Source of the DNA: JAHCIE01 sp034431435
GTDB taxonomy: Bacteria; Chloroflexota; Anaerolineae; Epilineales; JAHCIE01
Direction: 5' to 3'
NCBI GenBank assembly: GCA_034431435.1
Contig: DAOUDG010000031.1
Coordinates: forward strand, 1 to 64,000
Length of the DNA: 64,000 bases
Shown here in pieces: positions 18,430 through 27,021 of the stretch. The notes beneath the pieces are model-generated. The model worked only from the letters and a program-made list of their open reading frames with translations. It had not been told where the DNA came from and did no database searches. Made by a program: the position numbers and the translations under genes. Within the stretch, counting starts at the first letter, position 1. Every line of letters starts with the position of its first letter.

Positions 18430-20804
18430 CATAGATAGGCGCGGTGCGGGACGGAGCCGCTCACCGGGTCTATTTCGCCGTTGCCGATAATCATATTGAA
18501 GTTGGCTCCATCGGCGCTGAATGGGTCATAGCCCGGCGCACCGATGTCCGAGCAGGCCTGCCACCAGCCGTGCTGGCCGCAAACCACGTTGGGCTGAAGC
18601 GTGTCGTTGAGCCGCGCCCGCGCTCGCACGCTCCCGTCTGGCGTTTCAATGCGTACCCAGTCACCGGGCGCGACACCTCGTTCGGCGGCCGCGACCGGGT
18701 GTAGCTCGACCTCTGGGTCGAGCGCCAGGCGTCGCAGGCTTGGCAGCGCCCGCTGCTGCGTCTCACAGAACAGCGCGTGCTTGGCGCACGTCAGAATCAG
18801 CGGAAACCTCGCCACCAGGTCGGGCCGTGAGATAGGTCCCATGCGCGGCTCTTCATATTCTGGCAGGGGTGGATAGCCACCAGCCAGCAAGGTCTCTGAA
18901 TATAACTCGATTCTCCGGGTTGGCGTGGCGAAGCCCCTCGCGACCCCGTCAGTTCGCTCCGCGAACTTGCGGTAGCGCGTTTGAACCGGGGCGCGAACTC
19001 CGCTCGGGTTGGCGCGCAGCGCATCGAGCGCAATGCCGGAGGGTTGAAGCTGGTAGCGATAGGCGGCCTCGATGTTGCCGTCCCAGAAATGGTCACCGAG
19101 ACCGAGGCGGCAGGCGAGGTCAAAGACAATCTCCACATCGCCGCGCGCCTCACCACGCGGCTCGACCACGCGCCGACGCAGCTGCACCAGCGCTTGCGCC
19201 TCCGGACTAATCTCGAAGCCGATCTTGAGCGCTTCGCGCTCGAAGGCGCTGGCGACGGGCAACACAATATCGGCTAGCTCGGCCGTAGGATTCATGAACA
19301 GGTCGGCGTGGACATAGAAGTCGAGGGCAATCAACGCCCGGCGCCCATGCCGGCTGTCCGCATGAGCCATCAGGAGGTTGGCGCCGAACCCCACCAGCCC
19401 GCGCACCGGGTACGGCTTCTCTTTCAGGATGGCCCGATACATATCGTCCGTTGTGACGAACTGCCAGCGCGCAGGACCCAGGGGCCGCTCCAGCAGGCCC
19501 AGGCTGCGCGAGCGCAGCTCGGCAGGCAGAAGCTCCGCAGCCTGGACATTGGCCGTGGGGGCAGCCGCGAACAGCACATTGCCGCCCGGCGCATCGAGGC
19601 TCCCGGTCAGCGCGTAGAGTTGGGCAATCGCCCGCGCGATCTGGGTGGCGTTCGTCTGCATCTCGACGCCGCTCCACGCATAGTAGGCGACGGGTCGAGC
19701 GTGCCAGAGCATGCTGGCCGCGCTCTCGACTTGAGACGCATCAAGGCCACAAATCGCGGCCACCCGGTCGGGCGGATACTGACGGCAGTTGTCGGCCGTC
19801 AGGTCAAATACCGACCGGCACACGACGGTACCCTCAAGCGTCGAGATGGGGAAGCTGCCGAAGAGGGCCAGCTCGCCGGTATTGCCCTCATAGAGACCTG
19901 ACGCCGGATCATACACGACGGGGCGCGCCGTGACCTCGTTCCAGGCAACGTAGCGGCGCTGGCTGCCGCCCGTCGCGAGGTCACTTTCCGTCAGCAAGCG
20001 CCCGTTGTCCGTCCGGACGAGCAGCGGGCCGTTCGTCCAGTCGCGAGTGAAGTCCACGTCATACCAACCCCGCTCGATCATCACGGCGGCGATGCCCAGC
20101 GCGAGCGCCGCATCGGTGCCCGGTCGCACCTGTAGCCAAAGGTCGGCTTTGTTCGCCGGCCCGGCGCGACGTGGGTCAACCACAATCAGGCGGGCGCCGC
20201 GCTTGAGCGCGCCTGTCGTGGCAACAGCATGCGCGATTCGCGCCAGGTTCGGGTTGTAGCCCCAGAACAGGATGCACCCGGCCCGTTCGAGATCAGGCAT
20301 ATAGTTACCCGGGACAGCGGCGCCAAACGTGTAGGCTGTGGCCAGGTATCGCCCCCACCCGCACAACTCCATTGCCACACAGAAGTTGGGTGACCCGAAC
20401 GCATTCTTCAGGCGCTCGATCCACACCTGCGCATCCGAGGAGGCCGATGTGGACGGCGAGACGCAACTGAACACGACGCTTTCCGGCCCATGCGTGGCGG
20501 CCAACTGGCGCAGCCGGGTGGCGGTCATATTCAGCGCTTCGTCCCAACTAATCCGCTCCCACCCGGGATCTGGGTCGCCCTTAGGGTGGGTGCGCTTCAT
20601 GGGATACAGCAGCCGATCTGAGTGATAGACAAGCTCTGGCGCGGCCCGCCCCTTGGCGCACAAGGCTTTTCCCGTCGGGTGCGATGGATTCGGTTCCAGG
20701 GCGATGAAGCGGCCGTTCTCGACAACAGCGATTGAGCCGCACCGCGAAACGCACAGAGCGCAGTAACAAGGAATCCGCTCACTGGCTTGTGTGTGGGCTA
20801 CCAT
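18408..20804 (-). CDS. Molybdopterin oxidoreductase, DMSO reductase family
   Basis: Catalytic subunit with bis-MGD molybdenum or tungsten cofactor. The N-terminal [4Fe-4S] motif is Cys15-x2-Cys18-x3-Cys22 with Cys49 after Gly-Lys-Ala-Leu. Molybdopterin domains follow (Trp-Glu-Arg-Ile-Ser-Trp-Asp-Glu-Ala-Leu, then Gly-Tyr-Asn-Pro-Asn near residue 170), and a C-terminal dinucleotide-binding beta barrel. A Cys in Glu-Leu-Cys-Gly-Trp-Gly-Arg sits where the metal ligand is expected. No twin-arginine signal is present, so it should be cytoplasmic. I chose ATG 20804 (798 residues) because GGGAGG precedes it; the frame has a GTG at 20819. No electron-transfer or membrane subunit is adjacent, and the substrate is unknown. 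Confidence 0.85.
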   Translation of the reverse strand: MVAHTQASERIPCYCALCVSRCGSIAVVENGRFIALEPNPSHPTGKALCAKGRAAPELVYHSDRLLYPMKRTHPKGDPDPGWERISWDEALNMTATRLRQLAATHGPESVVFSCVSPSTSASSDAQVWIERLKNAFGSPNFCVAMELCGWGRYLATAYTFGAAVPGNYMPDLERAGCILFWGYNPNLARIAHAVATTGALKRGARLIVVDPRRAGPANKADLWLQVRPGTDAALALGIAAVMIERGWYDVDFTRDWTNGPLLVRTDNGRLLTESDLATGGSQRRYVAWNEVTARPVVYDPASGLYEGNTGELALFGSFPISTLEGTVVCRSVFDLTADNCRQYPPDRVAAICGLDASQVESAASMLWHARPVAYYAWSGVEMQTNATQIARAIAQLYALTGSLDAPGGNVLFAAAPTANVQAAELLPAELRSRSLGLLERPLGPARWQFVTTDDMYRAILKEKPYPVRGLVGFGANLLMAHADSRHGRRALIALDFYVHADLFMNPTAELADIVLPVASAFEREALKIGFEISPEAQALVQLRRRVVEPRGEARGDVEIVFDLACRLGLGDHFWDGNIEAAYRYQLQPSGIALDALRANPSGVRAPVQTRYRKFAERTDGVARGFATPTRRIELYSETLLAGGYPPLPEYEEPRMGPISRPDLVARFPLILTCAKHALFCETQQRALPSLRRLALDPEVELHPVAAAERGVAPGDWVRIETPDGSVRARARLNDTLQPNVVCGQHGWWQACSDIGAPGYDPFSADGANFNMIIGNGEIDPVSGSVPHRAYLCQISRAD

Positions 20805-20937
20805 CTGATGCCTCCCCACTGACCGAAAGTATCACCAACGGCGCCGATTGTAGGGCCAGCAATCATACACCCAATGACATCGCCGTCAAGCAAGTTCAGC
20901 CTGCTGCTCGACCGTCCGACGCCACGCCCTAAAACTA

Positions 20938-20967
20938 CTTGCATTCTGCAAGCAACTAGATTATAGA
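20938..20967 (+). promoter_or_regulatory. Promoter with palindromic operator over the -35
   Basis: TTGCAT at 20939-20944, a 17-bp spacer and TATAGA at 20962-20967. A perfect dyad CTTGCA-TTC-TGCAAG (20938-20952) covers the -35. It directs the small membrane gene and the DUF6544-like gene, and lies between them and the divergent oxidoreductase. Confidence 0.5.
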
Positions 20968-21040
20968 TGTACCGGGCCGTGTCACACTACCCAGTTGGCG
21001 CGCTGCCGCGCCGATTCTGACGCCGGTCTTCCTCGCGCCC

Positions 21041-21268
21041 GTGCTGGCTGAAGCGCTGCTGGTCGTCCGCAGGCTGACGACGGCCGAAGGGTGGAACGAC
21101 CGTCATCGCCTCGCCCTCATCGTTGGAGCCAGTCTGGCGAGTATGCTGGGCGGCGTGATGGCAGTGGTGGCCGCGCCTCCGGCGGACCGGATCGGCAAGC
21201 TCGTGTTTGACGTCGTCGCCATCGTAGCCTTCGGCTATCTGGCCCGGCGCGTTCGGCAACGTACTTAG
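21041..21268 (+). CDS. Small two-helix membrane protein
   Basis: 75 residues with a GTG start. Two hydrophobic segments (about 26-46 and 53-68) and a basic C-terminus with Arg-Arg-Val-Arg-Gln-Arg suggest a small inner-membrane protein. No family recognised. Supported by position: a promoter with operator lies upstream, and the next gene follows 15 bp after the stop with a strong ribosome site. The frame opens at 20960, but no better start exists upstream. Confidence 0.45.
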   Translation: MLAEALLVVRRLTTAEGWNDRHRLALIVGASLASMLGGVMAVVAAPPADRIGKLVFDVVAIVAFGYLARRVRQRT

Positions 21269-21283
21269 GAAGGGGTCTACCAC

Positions 21284-22144
21284 ATGCTCGCCTTCATCAA
21301 GGCCGTTCTATGGGCTATTTTCGCCCTCATTATCGCCGCGGCGGCTCTACTGGGTATCGGCCAGTGGACCTACAATCGACGGGTGAGCGCCGATGTCCGC
21401 GACTTCTTCGCCCGCCAATCCGGCGGCCAGGCGGCGGCCGACGTGGTCGTGAGTGAGGCCATGCTAGACAACCTGCCCGCGCCCATCCGCCGCTACCTGA
21501 TCTACAGTGGGGTCGTCGGTCAGCCCATCCCGCATACCGTGCGCCTCCACCAGGTAGGGCAGTTCCGCACCGCCCCCACCCAGCCCTGGCTGGACATCGC
21601 CGCCGACGAATACTACACCGTCGACGAGCCGGGCTTCATGTGGGACGCGACGTTCTACATGGCGGGTGTGCCCTTCATGCGCATCCGCGACAGGTACACC
21701 GATGGCGAGGGCAACATCCGCATGACGGTGTGGTCGCTGGTCCCGGCCATGGACAGGCGGAGCGCGGGGCTGAATCAGGGCGCGCTACTGCGCTACTTCA
21801 ACGAGCTGGCGACGTGGTTCCCCGCCGCGCTGCTGAAGGACAACGTCACCTACCGCGCCATCGACGACGAGACTGCCGAGGTCATCTTCACCGATCGCGG
21901 GCAGAGCGTGTCCGCCATCCTCTACGTCGACGCCGAGGGTCGGCTGACCAACTTCATCGCCGATCGCTACCAGGATGGCGTCGACGAGTATCGGCGGTGG
22001 GCCACGCCGCTAACGGTGTATGGCGAGCAGGCGGGACTGCGGCTGCCGCTACGCGGACGGGGGGTGTGGCTCAACCCCGAGGGCGATTTCGAATACATCA
22101 ACCTCGAGATAACCGAGATTATCTACGACGACGCGAGGAGCTAA
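21284..22144 (+). CDS. DUF6544/DUF6920-like membrane-anchored protein
   Basis: 286 residues. Residues 5-27 form one membrane helix; the rest is a soluble domain rich in beta strands. The Leu-Pro-Ala-Pro-Ile-Arg-Arg-Tyr-Leu segment near residue 66 and Asp-Ala-Thr-Phe-Tyr-Met fit the DUF6544 family as I know it, which has no assigned function. ATG follows AGGAAGGGG. Probably cotranscribed with the 75-residue protein before it. A small GGTGAA/TTCACC hairpin lies just after the stop. Confidence 0.65.
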   Translation: MLAFIKAVLWAIFALIIAAAALLGIGQWTYNRRVSADVRDFFARQSGGQAAADVVVSEAMLDNLPAPIRRYLIYSGVVGQPIPHTVRLHQVGQFRTAPTQPWLDIAADEYYTVDEPGFMWDATFYMAGVPFMRIRDRYTDGEGNIRMTVWSLVPAMDRRSAGLNQGALLRYFNELATWFPAALLKDNVTYRAIDDETAEVIFTDRGQSVSAILYVDAEGRLTNFIADRYQDGVDEYRRWATPLTVYGEQAGLRLPLRGRGVWLNPEGDFEYINLEITEIIYDDARS

Positions 22145-22194
22145 CCTTGGCCGGGTGAAGGTTTCACCACGCAAGCGAAATGGGTCGATTTTGG

Positions 22195-22222
22195 AGCGCG
22201 CCAGTCATTGACATGGCGCGCT
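22195..22222 (+). terminator. Inverted repeat: terminator or operator overlapping the lacI-uroD promoter
   Basis: Perfect 9-bp arms AGCGCGCCA (22195-22203) and TGGCGCGCT (22214-22222) with a 10-nt loop, followed by TTTG. It could end the upstream transcript. The loop contains the TTGACA -35 of the next promoter, so it may instead be a regulator site. Confidence 0.5.
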
Positions 22223-22236
22223 TTGTGTCGTATACT
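22208..22236 (+). promoter_or_regulatory. Strong sigma-70-type promoter of the deoxysugar operon
   Basis: TTGACA at 22208-22213, an exact 17-bp spacer and TATACT at 22231-22236. Predicted start near 22243, about 85 nt before the regulator ATG at 22328. Confidence 0.75.
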
Positions 22237-22251
22237 GCATCATGCCGCTTG

Positions 22252-22265
22252 TGGTAACGATAACA
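22252..22265 (+). promoter_or_regulatory. Possible LacI-family operator
   Basis: TGGTAACGATAACA is an imperfect palindrome around a central CG (5 of 7 positions), the usual form of LacI-family sites. It lies about 10 bp after the predicted transcription start of the lacI-uroD gene, a position suited to autorepression. Confidence 0.45.
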
Positions 22266-22327
22266 TGGTAAGTGTACCAGTGTAGTCCTTTCATCGCCCT
22301 TCGCTTCGACGCCAGGACCTGGCCGCG

Positions 22328-24460
22328 ATGCCCACCATAAGCGATGTCGCGAAACGAGCCGGCGTAGCCCCCATCACCGTCTCGCGCGTTCTCAACGGCG
22401 CGGAGAACGTGAACCCCGCCACGCGGCACAAGGTCGAGCAGGCTATCCAGGACCTGGGGTATCTACCCAACCTGGCCGCCCGCAGCCTGCGCTCCGGCCA
22501 GACGCGCACCCTGGCCCTGCTAGTCCCCGATATCGGCAACCCCTTCTGGCCCATCGTCGCGCGCGGTATCGAAGACGCCGCGCAGAGCGAGGGCTACTCC
22601 ATCTTCCTCTGCAACACCGACGAGAATCCCGCCAAGCAGTTGAACTATCTGCGCGCCGTGCTGCAGCAGCGCGTCGATGGCGTCATCCTTGCCCCCTGCG
22701 ACCCCGACGCTCAGAGCCTCCAGCCGCTGCGCGAGCAAGGCACGCCCACTGTCATCATCGACCGCCGCGTCGATGGCTGGGATGTGGATTCCGTGGTCGC
22801 CGACTCGGTGTCTGGCGCTCGCGCCCTGGTCCAGCACCTGCTAAACCTGGGGCATACCCGCATCGCCATCCTGACCGGCCCCCCCGGCGTGAGTACGGCT
22901 GAAGACCGCGTGATCGGCTATCGGCTGGCGTTGCACGACGCGGGTCTTGAGGTCGATACGCGCCTCATTCGCTGGGGCGAGTATCGCATCGCCTCCGGCT
23001 CTCAGCAGGCTCAGGCCATTTTGGACGAGGGGCTGGCGCCCACCGCCATCTTCACCGCCAACCAGGCCATCGCCCTGGGCGCGCTGGATGCGCTGACGGC
23101 GCGTGGCCTGGACGTGCCACGCGATGTGGCCCTGGTCAGCTTCGACGACCTGCCCGACGTGGATCACCTGTTTCCATTCCTGACCGTCGTGGCGCAGTCG
23201 GCCTACGACATGGGGCTGAATGCGGCGCAACTGCTGCTGAGCCGCATGAGCGCGGGTGTTGCCCTCGAGCCGCGCCACGTCGTGCTGCCTACGCGCCTGA
23301 TCCTGCGCTACTCGTGCGGGCGCACACTCCGCACCAACGAGGCCGAGGGCTACCGTCTGGTGCGCCCGCGAGATGTCCCCGTGCAGTCGGTGCTGGTAAA
23401 GCCCCTGACGCCGGCTGAGCATGAACGAGCCGCCGCCCTGGTGCCCGAAACGGCGTGGTCCGGCCTGGCGCAGCGCAATGCCATGACCGATACGGATCGC
23501 TCCAGCGTCCGCCGCCTGCGTCGCGCGCTGCAACACCAGGCGACAGACCGCGTACCTTGCCTCGCCTACCCCATCGCCCAGCGCGCGCTGGTCGAATCCG
23601 TACTGGGCCGGAGCGCGCCGGCCGCCGTCAACGGCAGCGCGTCGTCGATTGCGCCCGGCGACCAGGTCGAGTTTGCCCAGCGCCTCGGCCTGGATGCGAT
23701 AGGCTGCGACCTGACGTCTCACCTCGAGCCAGGCGCGACACGGGCCGATCTGGTCACACCACCGCGCCTGGCGGATCAACTCAGCCGGCTTGAGAACTAT
23801 CTGCGCGCGGCACAACGTACCGAAGTGGGCGTTTTCGCCGAGCTTGGCGCGCATCTGCCCTCCGACGCAGGGGAGGCGCTGGCCGGACATGAGTGGCTCG
23901 ACGTGGTATTGGCCCACCAGGAGAAGGTACTGCGTGCGGTGTGCGATCGCTTCGCCGCTGACCTCGTCTTTGTCATGCTCGACAGTACCGTCCTGGGACC
24001 GCACCCACCAAGCATTCACGCCCCCTCTTTCGCCAACGAGATTCTGCCGCGCCTGCGCCGCCTGATTCAGCCGGCGCGCGAACACGGCCTGCCGGTCGGG
24101 CTGCGCGTGCGCGGGCCAATCGACGGCGACCTGGCGGCGGTGAGGGAAGCGGGCTTCGAGGTGCTTGCCCTCAGTGACGCCGACCTCGCGACATTGGCGG
24201 CCATCAAGCGCACCTGGGGCGACACACTCACTCTGGTGGGCGGCGTGCCCACCGGCCTGCTGGTGACAGGATCGCGTGAGGCCATCGAGGCGCAGGTGCG
24301 TGAGGCCTGCCTGGCTCTGGGCGCTGGCGGCGGCTTCGTGCTCAGCCCATCCGACGGCGTGCCCGAAGCAGCGAGCGCCGACAATTTTGTGGCGCTCGTC
24401 CGCGCCGCGTGGCGCTGGGGGAGAGAGAGCAGCGACTCGGGGGTGGAGATTGGGAACTAG
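22328..24460 (+). CDS. LacI-family regulator fused to a uroporphyrinogen-decarboxylase-like domain
   Basis: 710 residues, about twice a normal LacI protein. Residues 1-50 are the LacI helix-turn-helix (Thr-Ile-Ser-Asp-Val-Ala-Lys-Arg-Ala-Gly-Val, then Thr-Val-Ser-Arg-Val-Leu-Asn). Residues 60-335 are the periplasmic-binding-protein-like sensor domain. After a linker, residues 394-705 resemble the URO-D/MtaA-like barrel: an Arg-Arg-Ala-Leu-x4-Thr-Asp-Arg-Val-Pro start, an Asp-Ser-Thr-Val segment and a C-terminal Ser-Pro-Ser-Asp-Gly-Val-Pro. The frame is unbroken across the join. It heads the sugar operon, with a strong promoter and an operator-like site upstream, so it most likely represses the operon and itself. 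The role of the URO-D part is unknown: second sensor or enzyme. Confidence 0.85.
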   Translation: MPTISDVAKRAGVAPITVSRVLNGAENVNPATRHKVEQAIQDLGYLPNLAARSLRSGQTRTLALLVPDIGNPFWPIVARGIEDAAQSEGYSIFLCNTDENPAKQLNYLRAVLQQRVDGVILAPCDPDAQSLQPLREQGTPTVIIDRRVDGWDVDSVVADSVSGARALVQHLLNLGHTRIAILTGPPGVSTAEDRVIGYRLALHDAGLEVDTRLIRWGEYRIASGSQQAQAILDEGLAPTAIFTANQAIALGALDALTARGLDVPRDVALVSFDDLPDVDHLFPFLTVVAQSAYDMGLNAAQLLLSRMSAGVALEPRHVVLPTRLILRYSCGRTLRTNEAEGYRLVRPRDVPVQSVLVKPLTPAEHERAAALVPETAWSGLAQRNAMTDTDRSSVRRLRRALQHQATDRVPCLAYPIAQRALVESVLGRSAPAAVNGSASSIAPGDQVEFAQRLGLDAIGCDLTSHLEPGATRADLVTPPRLADQLSRLENYLRAAQRTEVGVFAELGAHLPSDAGEALAGHEWLDVVLAHQEKVLRAVCDRFAADLVFVMLDSTVLGPHPPSIHAPSFANEILPRLRRLIQPAREHGLPVGLRVRGPIDGDLAAVREAGFEVLALSDADLATLAAIKRTWGDTLTLVGGVPTGLLVTGSREAIEAQVREACLALGAGGGFVLSPSDGVPEAASADNFVALVRAAWRWGRESSDSGVEIGN

Positions 24461-24469
24461 CTCAATCTC
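24446..24469 (+). other. Hairpin over the lacI-uroD stop codon
   Basis: Arms GAGATTG (24446-24452) and CAATCTC (24463-24469) with a 10-nt loop enclosing the TAG stop. It might modulate readthrough into the downstream operon; no T run follows. Confidence 0.3.
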
Positions 24470-24530
24470 ATTCCCGCTCCCTCGGAACGGGTCAGAGGGT
24501 CAGGGTGGGGGTCTTCGCTCAGGAGGGGCT

Positions 24531-25463
24531 GTGAATTATCGAGCGTTGGGGAACACAGGCCTGGAGGTGTCGGCGCTGAGCTTTGGCGCATCGTCGTTAG
24601 GTAGCGTCTTCCGCGACATCGACGAAGCCGAGGGCATCCGCACTGTCCACGCCGCCATCGACCTGGGCATCAACCTCATCGATGTGTCGCCCTACTACGG
24701 TCTGACGAAGGCCGAGACAGTGCTGGGCAAGGCGCTGCGCAGCCTACCGCGTGACCGCTACATCGTGGCGACGAAGGTCGGGCGCTACGGCGACGACGAC
24801 TTCGACTTCTCGGCGGCGCGAGTCACAGCCAGCGTTGATGAGAGCCTGGCGCGGTTGGGCAGCGACCATATCGACATCATCCAGTGCCACGATATCGAGT
24901 TCGGCTCGCTGGCCCAGGTGGTGGAGGAAACACTGCCCGCCCTGCGCCGCCTGCAAGAACAGGGCAAAGTGCGCCACGTAGGCGTGACCGGCCTGCCCCT
25001 GGGTATCTTCACCTACGTCCTGGATCGCACACCCCTGGATACCATCCTGTCCTACTGCCATTATGAGTTGAATGACACCTCCCTGGCCGACATGCTGCCC
25101 TATCTCCAGGCTAAAGGCGTCGGCATCATCAACGCCTCCCCGTTGGGTATGGGGCTACTGACGGAGCGCGGCACGCCCACCTGGCACCCCGCGCCCGACG
25201 AGGTCAAGGCCGCCTGTGCCCAGGCGGCGGCCTACTGCCGGGCGCAGGGTGTCGACATTGCCCGGCTGGCCATCCAGTTTAGCGTCGCCAACCCCGATAT
25301 CCCCACCACGCTGGTGGGCACAGCCAGCCCGGCAAACCTGGAGAAGAACGTCCGCTGGAGCGAAGACCCGATGGACCTGGGCCTGCTGGCCGAGGTGCAG
25401 GCCATTCTCGCGCCCATCCACAATCGTACCTGGCCCACCGGTCGCCCGGAGAACAACCCATGA
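24531..25463 (+). CDS. Aldo/keto reductase, L-fucose/L-galactose dehydrogenase-like
   Basis: NAD(P)-dependent TIM-barrel oxidoreductase with the catalytic tetrad Asp51, Tyr56, Lys82 and His120. It resembles aldose 1-dehydrogenases that oxidise L-fucose or L-galactose to the lactone. Start GTG 24531 is preceded by AGGAGG; upstream codons of the open frame belong to the end of the regulator in another frame. 310 residues is typical. Its stop overlaps the first ATG of the ABC ATPase frame. A lactonase gene at 29243 in the same operon supports the aldose-to-lactone reaction. Confidence 0.8.
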   Translation: MNYRALGNTGLEVSALSFGASSLGSVFRDIDEAEGIRTVHAAIDLGINLIDVSPYYGLTKAETVLGKALRSLPRDRYIVATKVGRYGDDDFDFSAARVTASVDESLARLGSDHIDIIQCHDIEFGSLAQVVEETLPALRRLQEQGKVRHVGVTGLPLGIFTYVLDRTPLDTILSYCHYELNDTSLADMLPYLQAKGVGIINASPLGMGLLTERGTPTWHPAPDEVKAACAQAAAYCRAQGVDIARLAIQFSVANPDIPTTLVGTASPANLEKNVRWSEDPMDLGLLAEVQAILAPIHNRTWPTGRPENNP

Positions 25464-25474
25464 AGGAGCCGCCT

Positions 25475-26998
25475 ATGGGGGATGTGCTGGTTTCGATGGT
25501 CGGCATCGACAAGAGCTTTCCGGGTGTCCACGCCCTGAATCAGTGCCAGTTCGAGATGCGCTCCGGCGAGGTTCACGCTCTCGTGGGCGAGAACGGCGCG
25601 GGCAAGTCGACACTGATGAAGATTCTGGCCGGCATCTATCGCAAGGATGCCGGGACCATCCTCTACAAGGGCAAGGAGGTGGACATCGCCTCGCCCCGTG
25701 CCGCCCAAGACCTGGGCATCAGCATGATTCACCAGGAACTCAACCTGATGAACCATCTGACGGTGGCCCAGAATATCTTTATCGGCCGCGAGCCGCGCCG
25801 CCTGGGTCTGCTGGACGACAAGGCCATCAACGCCCAGGCGCAGACCCTCTTCGAGACGATGCGTCTCAACCTGGACCCGCGCGTCAGGGTCGCCGATCTC
25901 ACCGTCGCCAAGCAGCAGATGGTGGAAATCGCCAAGGCGCTGTCCTTCAACTCCGATGTGCTCATCATGGACGAGCCGACGGCCGCGCTCACCGATGTCG
26001 AGATCGACGACCTGTTCCGCATCATCCGCGACCTGCGGGCGCGGGGCGTCGGCATCGTCCACATCTCCCACCGCCTGGAAGAGTTGAAGCAGATCTCCGA
26101 CCGGGTCACTGTCATGCGCGATGGGCGCTACATCGACACCGTGCCAACCCAGGCGACGACGACCGACCAGATTATCAGCATGATGGTCGGCCGCACCATC
26201 TTCGAGGCAACGCCGGAGGTCCCCGAGCATCCCAGCGAGGAGATCGTCCTGGAAGCCCGCCACCTCAACCGTGGCCGCGCCCTCAAGGACGTCAGCTTTA
26301 GCCTCAAGAAGGGTGAGATTCTGGGCTTCGCGGGGCTGGTCGGCGCCGGCCGCACCGAGGTCGCCCGCGCCCTGTTCGGGGCGGACCCACTGGACTCGGG
26401 CGAGATTCTCATCCACGGCCAGCGCGTCAATATCCACAGTCCGCAAGATGCCGTGCGTCACGGTATCGCCTACCTGTCGGAGGACCGCAAGCGTTATGGC
26501 CTCGCGCTCAAGATGGACGTCGAGACCAATGTGGCCCTGGCGACGATGCGCCAGTTCATGCGGCTGTTGGGCGTCATCGATACAGCCAAGACGCGCTCGA
26601 CGGCCCAGCACTACGTGGATGCTCTCGCCATCAAGACGCCCAGCATCCAGCAAAAGGTAGCCAACCTGTCAGGCGGCAACCAGCAGAAGGTGATCATCGG
26701 CAAGTGGCTGACCGCCGACACCGAGATTCTAATCTTCGACGAGCCGACGCGCGGCATCGATGTCGGCGCCAAGAGCGAAATCTACCGCCTGCTAAACGAC
26801 CTGGCCCAGCAGGGCAAGTCCATCATCATGATCTCGTCGGAGTTGCCTGAGATTCTGCGCATGAGCCACCGCATCATCGTGATGTGCGAGGGACGCATCA
26901 CCGGCGAGCTTGCCAGCGCCGAAGCCACCCAAGAGAGCATCATGCGCTTCGCTACCCAGCGCGCCCCCGTCGCGGCCAACGAGCCAGCCACCGCCTAG
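25475..26998 (+). CDS. Sugar ABC transporter ATPase, RbsA/MglA-like
   Basis: Duplicated ATPase energising uptake of a monosaccharide. The first nucleotide-binding domain has Walker A Gly-Glu-Asn-Gly-Ala-Gly-Lys-Ser-Thr at residues 38-46 and Walker B Ile-Met-Asp-Glu-Pro-Thr. The second has the usual degenerate Walker A Gly-Leu-Val-Gly-Ala-Gly-Arg-Thr-Glu and signature Leu-Ser-Gly-Gly-Asn-Gln-Gln-Lys. I prefer ATG 25475, six bases after AAGGAG; ATG 25460 is possible and would overlap the previous stop (ATGA). 507 residues fits RbsA. The permease and binding protein follow. Confidence 0.93.
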   Translation: MGDVLVSMVGIDKSFPGVHALNQCQFEMRSGEVHALVGENGAGKSTLMKILAGIYRKDAGTILYKGKEVDIASPRAAQDLGISMIHQELNLMNHLTVAQNIFIGREPRRLGLLDDKAINAQAQTLFETMRLNLDPRVRVADLTVAKQQMVEIAKALSFNSDVLIMDEPTAALTDVEIDDLFRIIRDLRARGVGIVHISHRLEELKQISDRVTVMRDGRYIDTVPTQATTTDQIISMMVGRTIFEATPEVPEHPSEEIVLEARHLNRGRALKDVSFSLKKGEILGFAGLVGAGRTEVARALFGADPLDSGEILIHGQRVNIHSPQDAVRHGIAYLSEDRKRYGLALKMDVETNVALATMRQFMRLLGVIDTAKTRSTAQHYVDALAIKTPSIQQKVANLSGGNQQKVIIGKWLTADTEILIFDEPTRGIDVGAKSEIYRLLNDLAQQGKSIIMISSELPEILRMSHRIIVMCEGRITGELASAEATQESIMRFATQRAPVAANEPATA

Positions 26999-27021
26999 TA
27001 GCCAAGGGAGACCCACCACCT

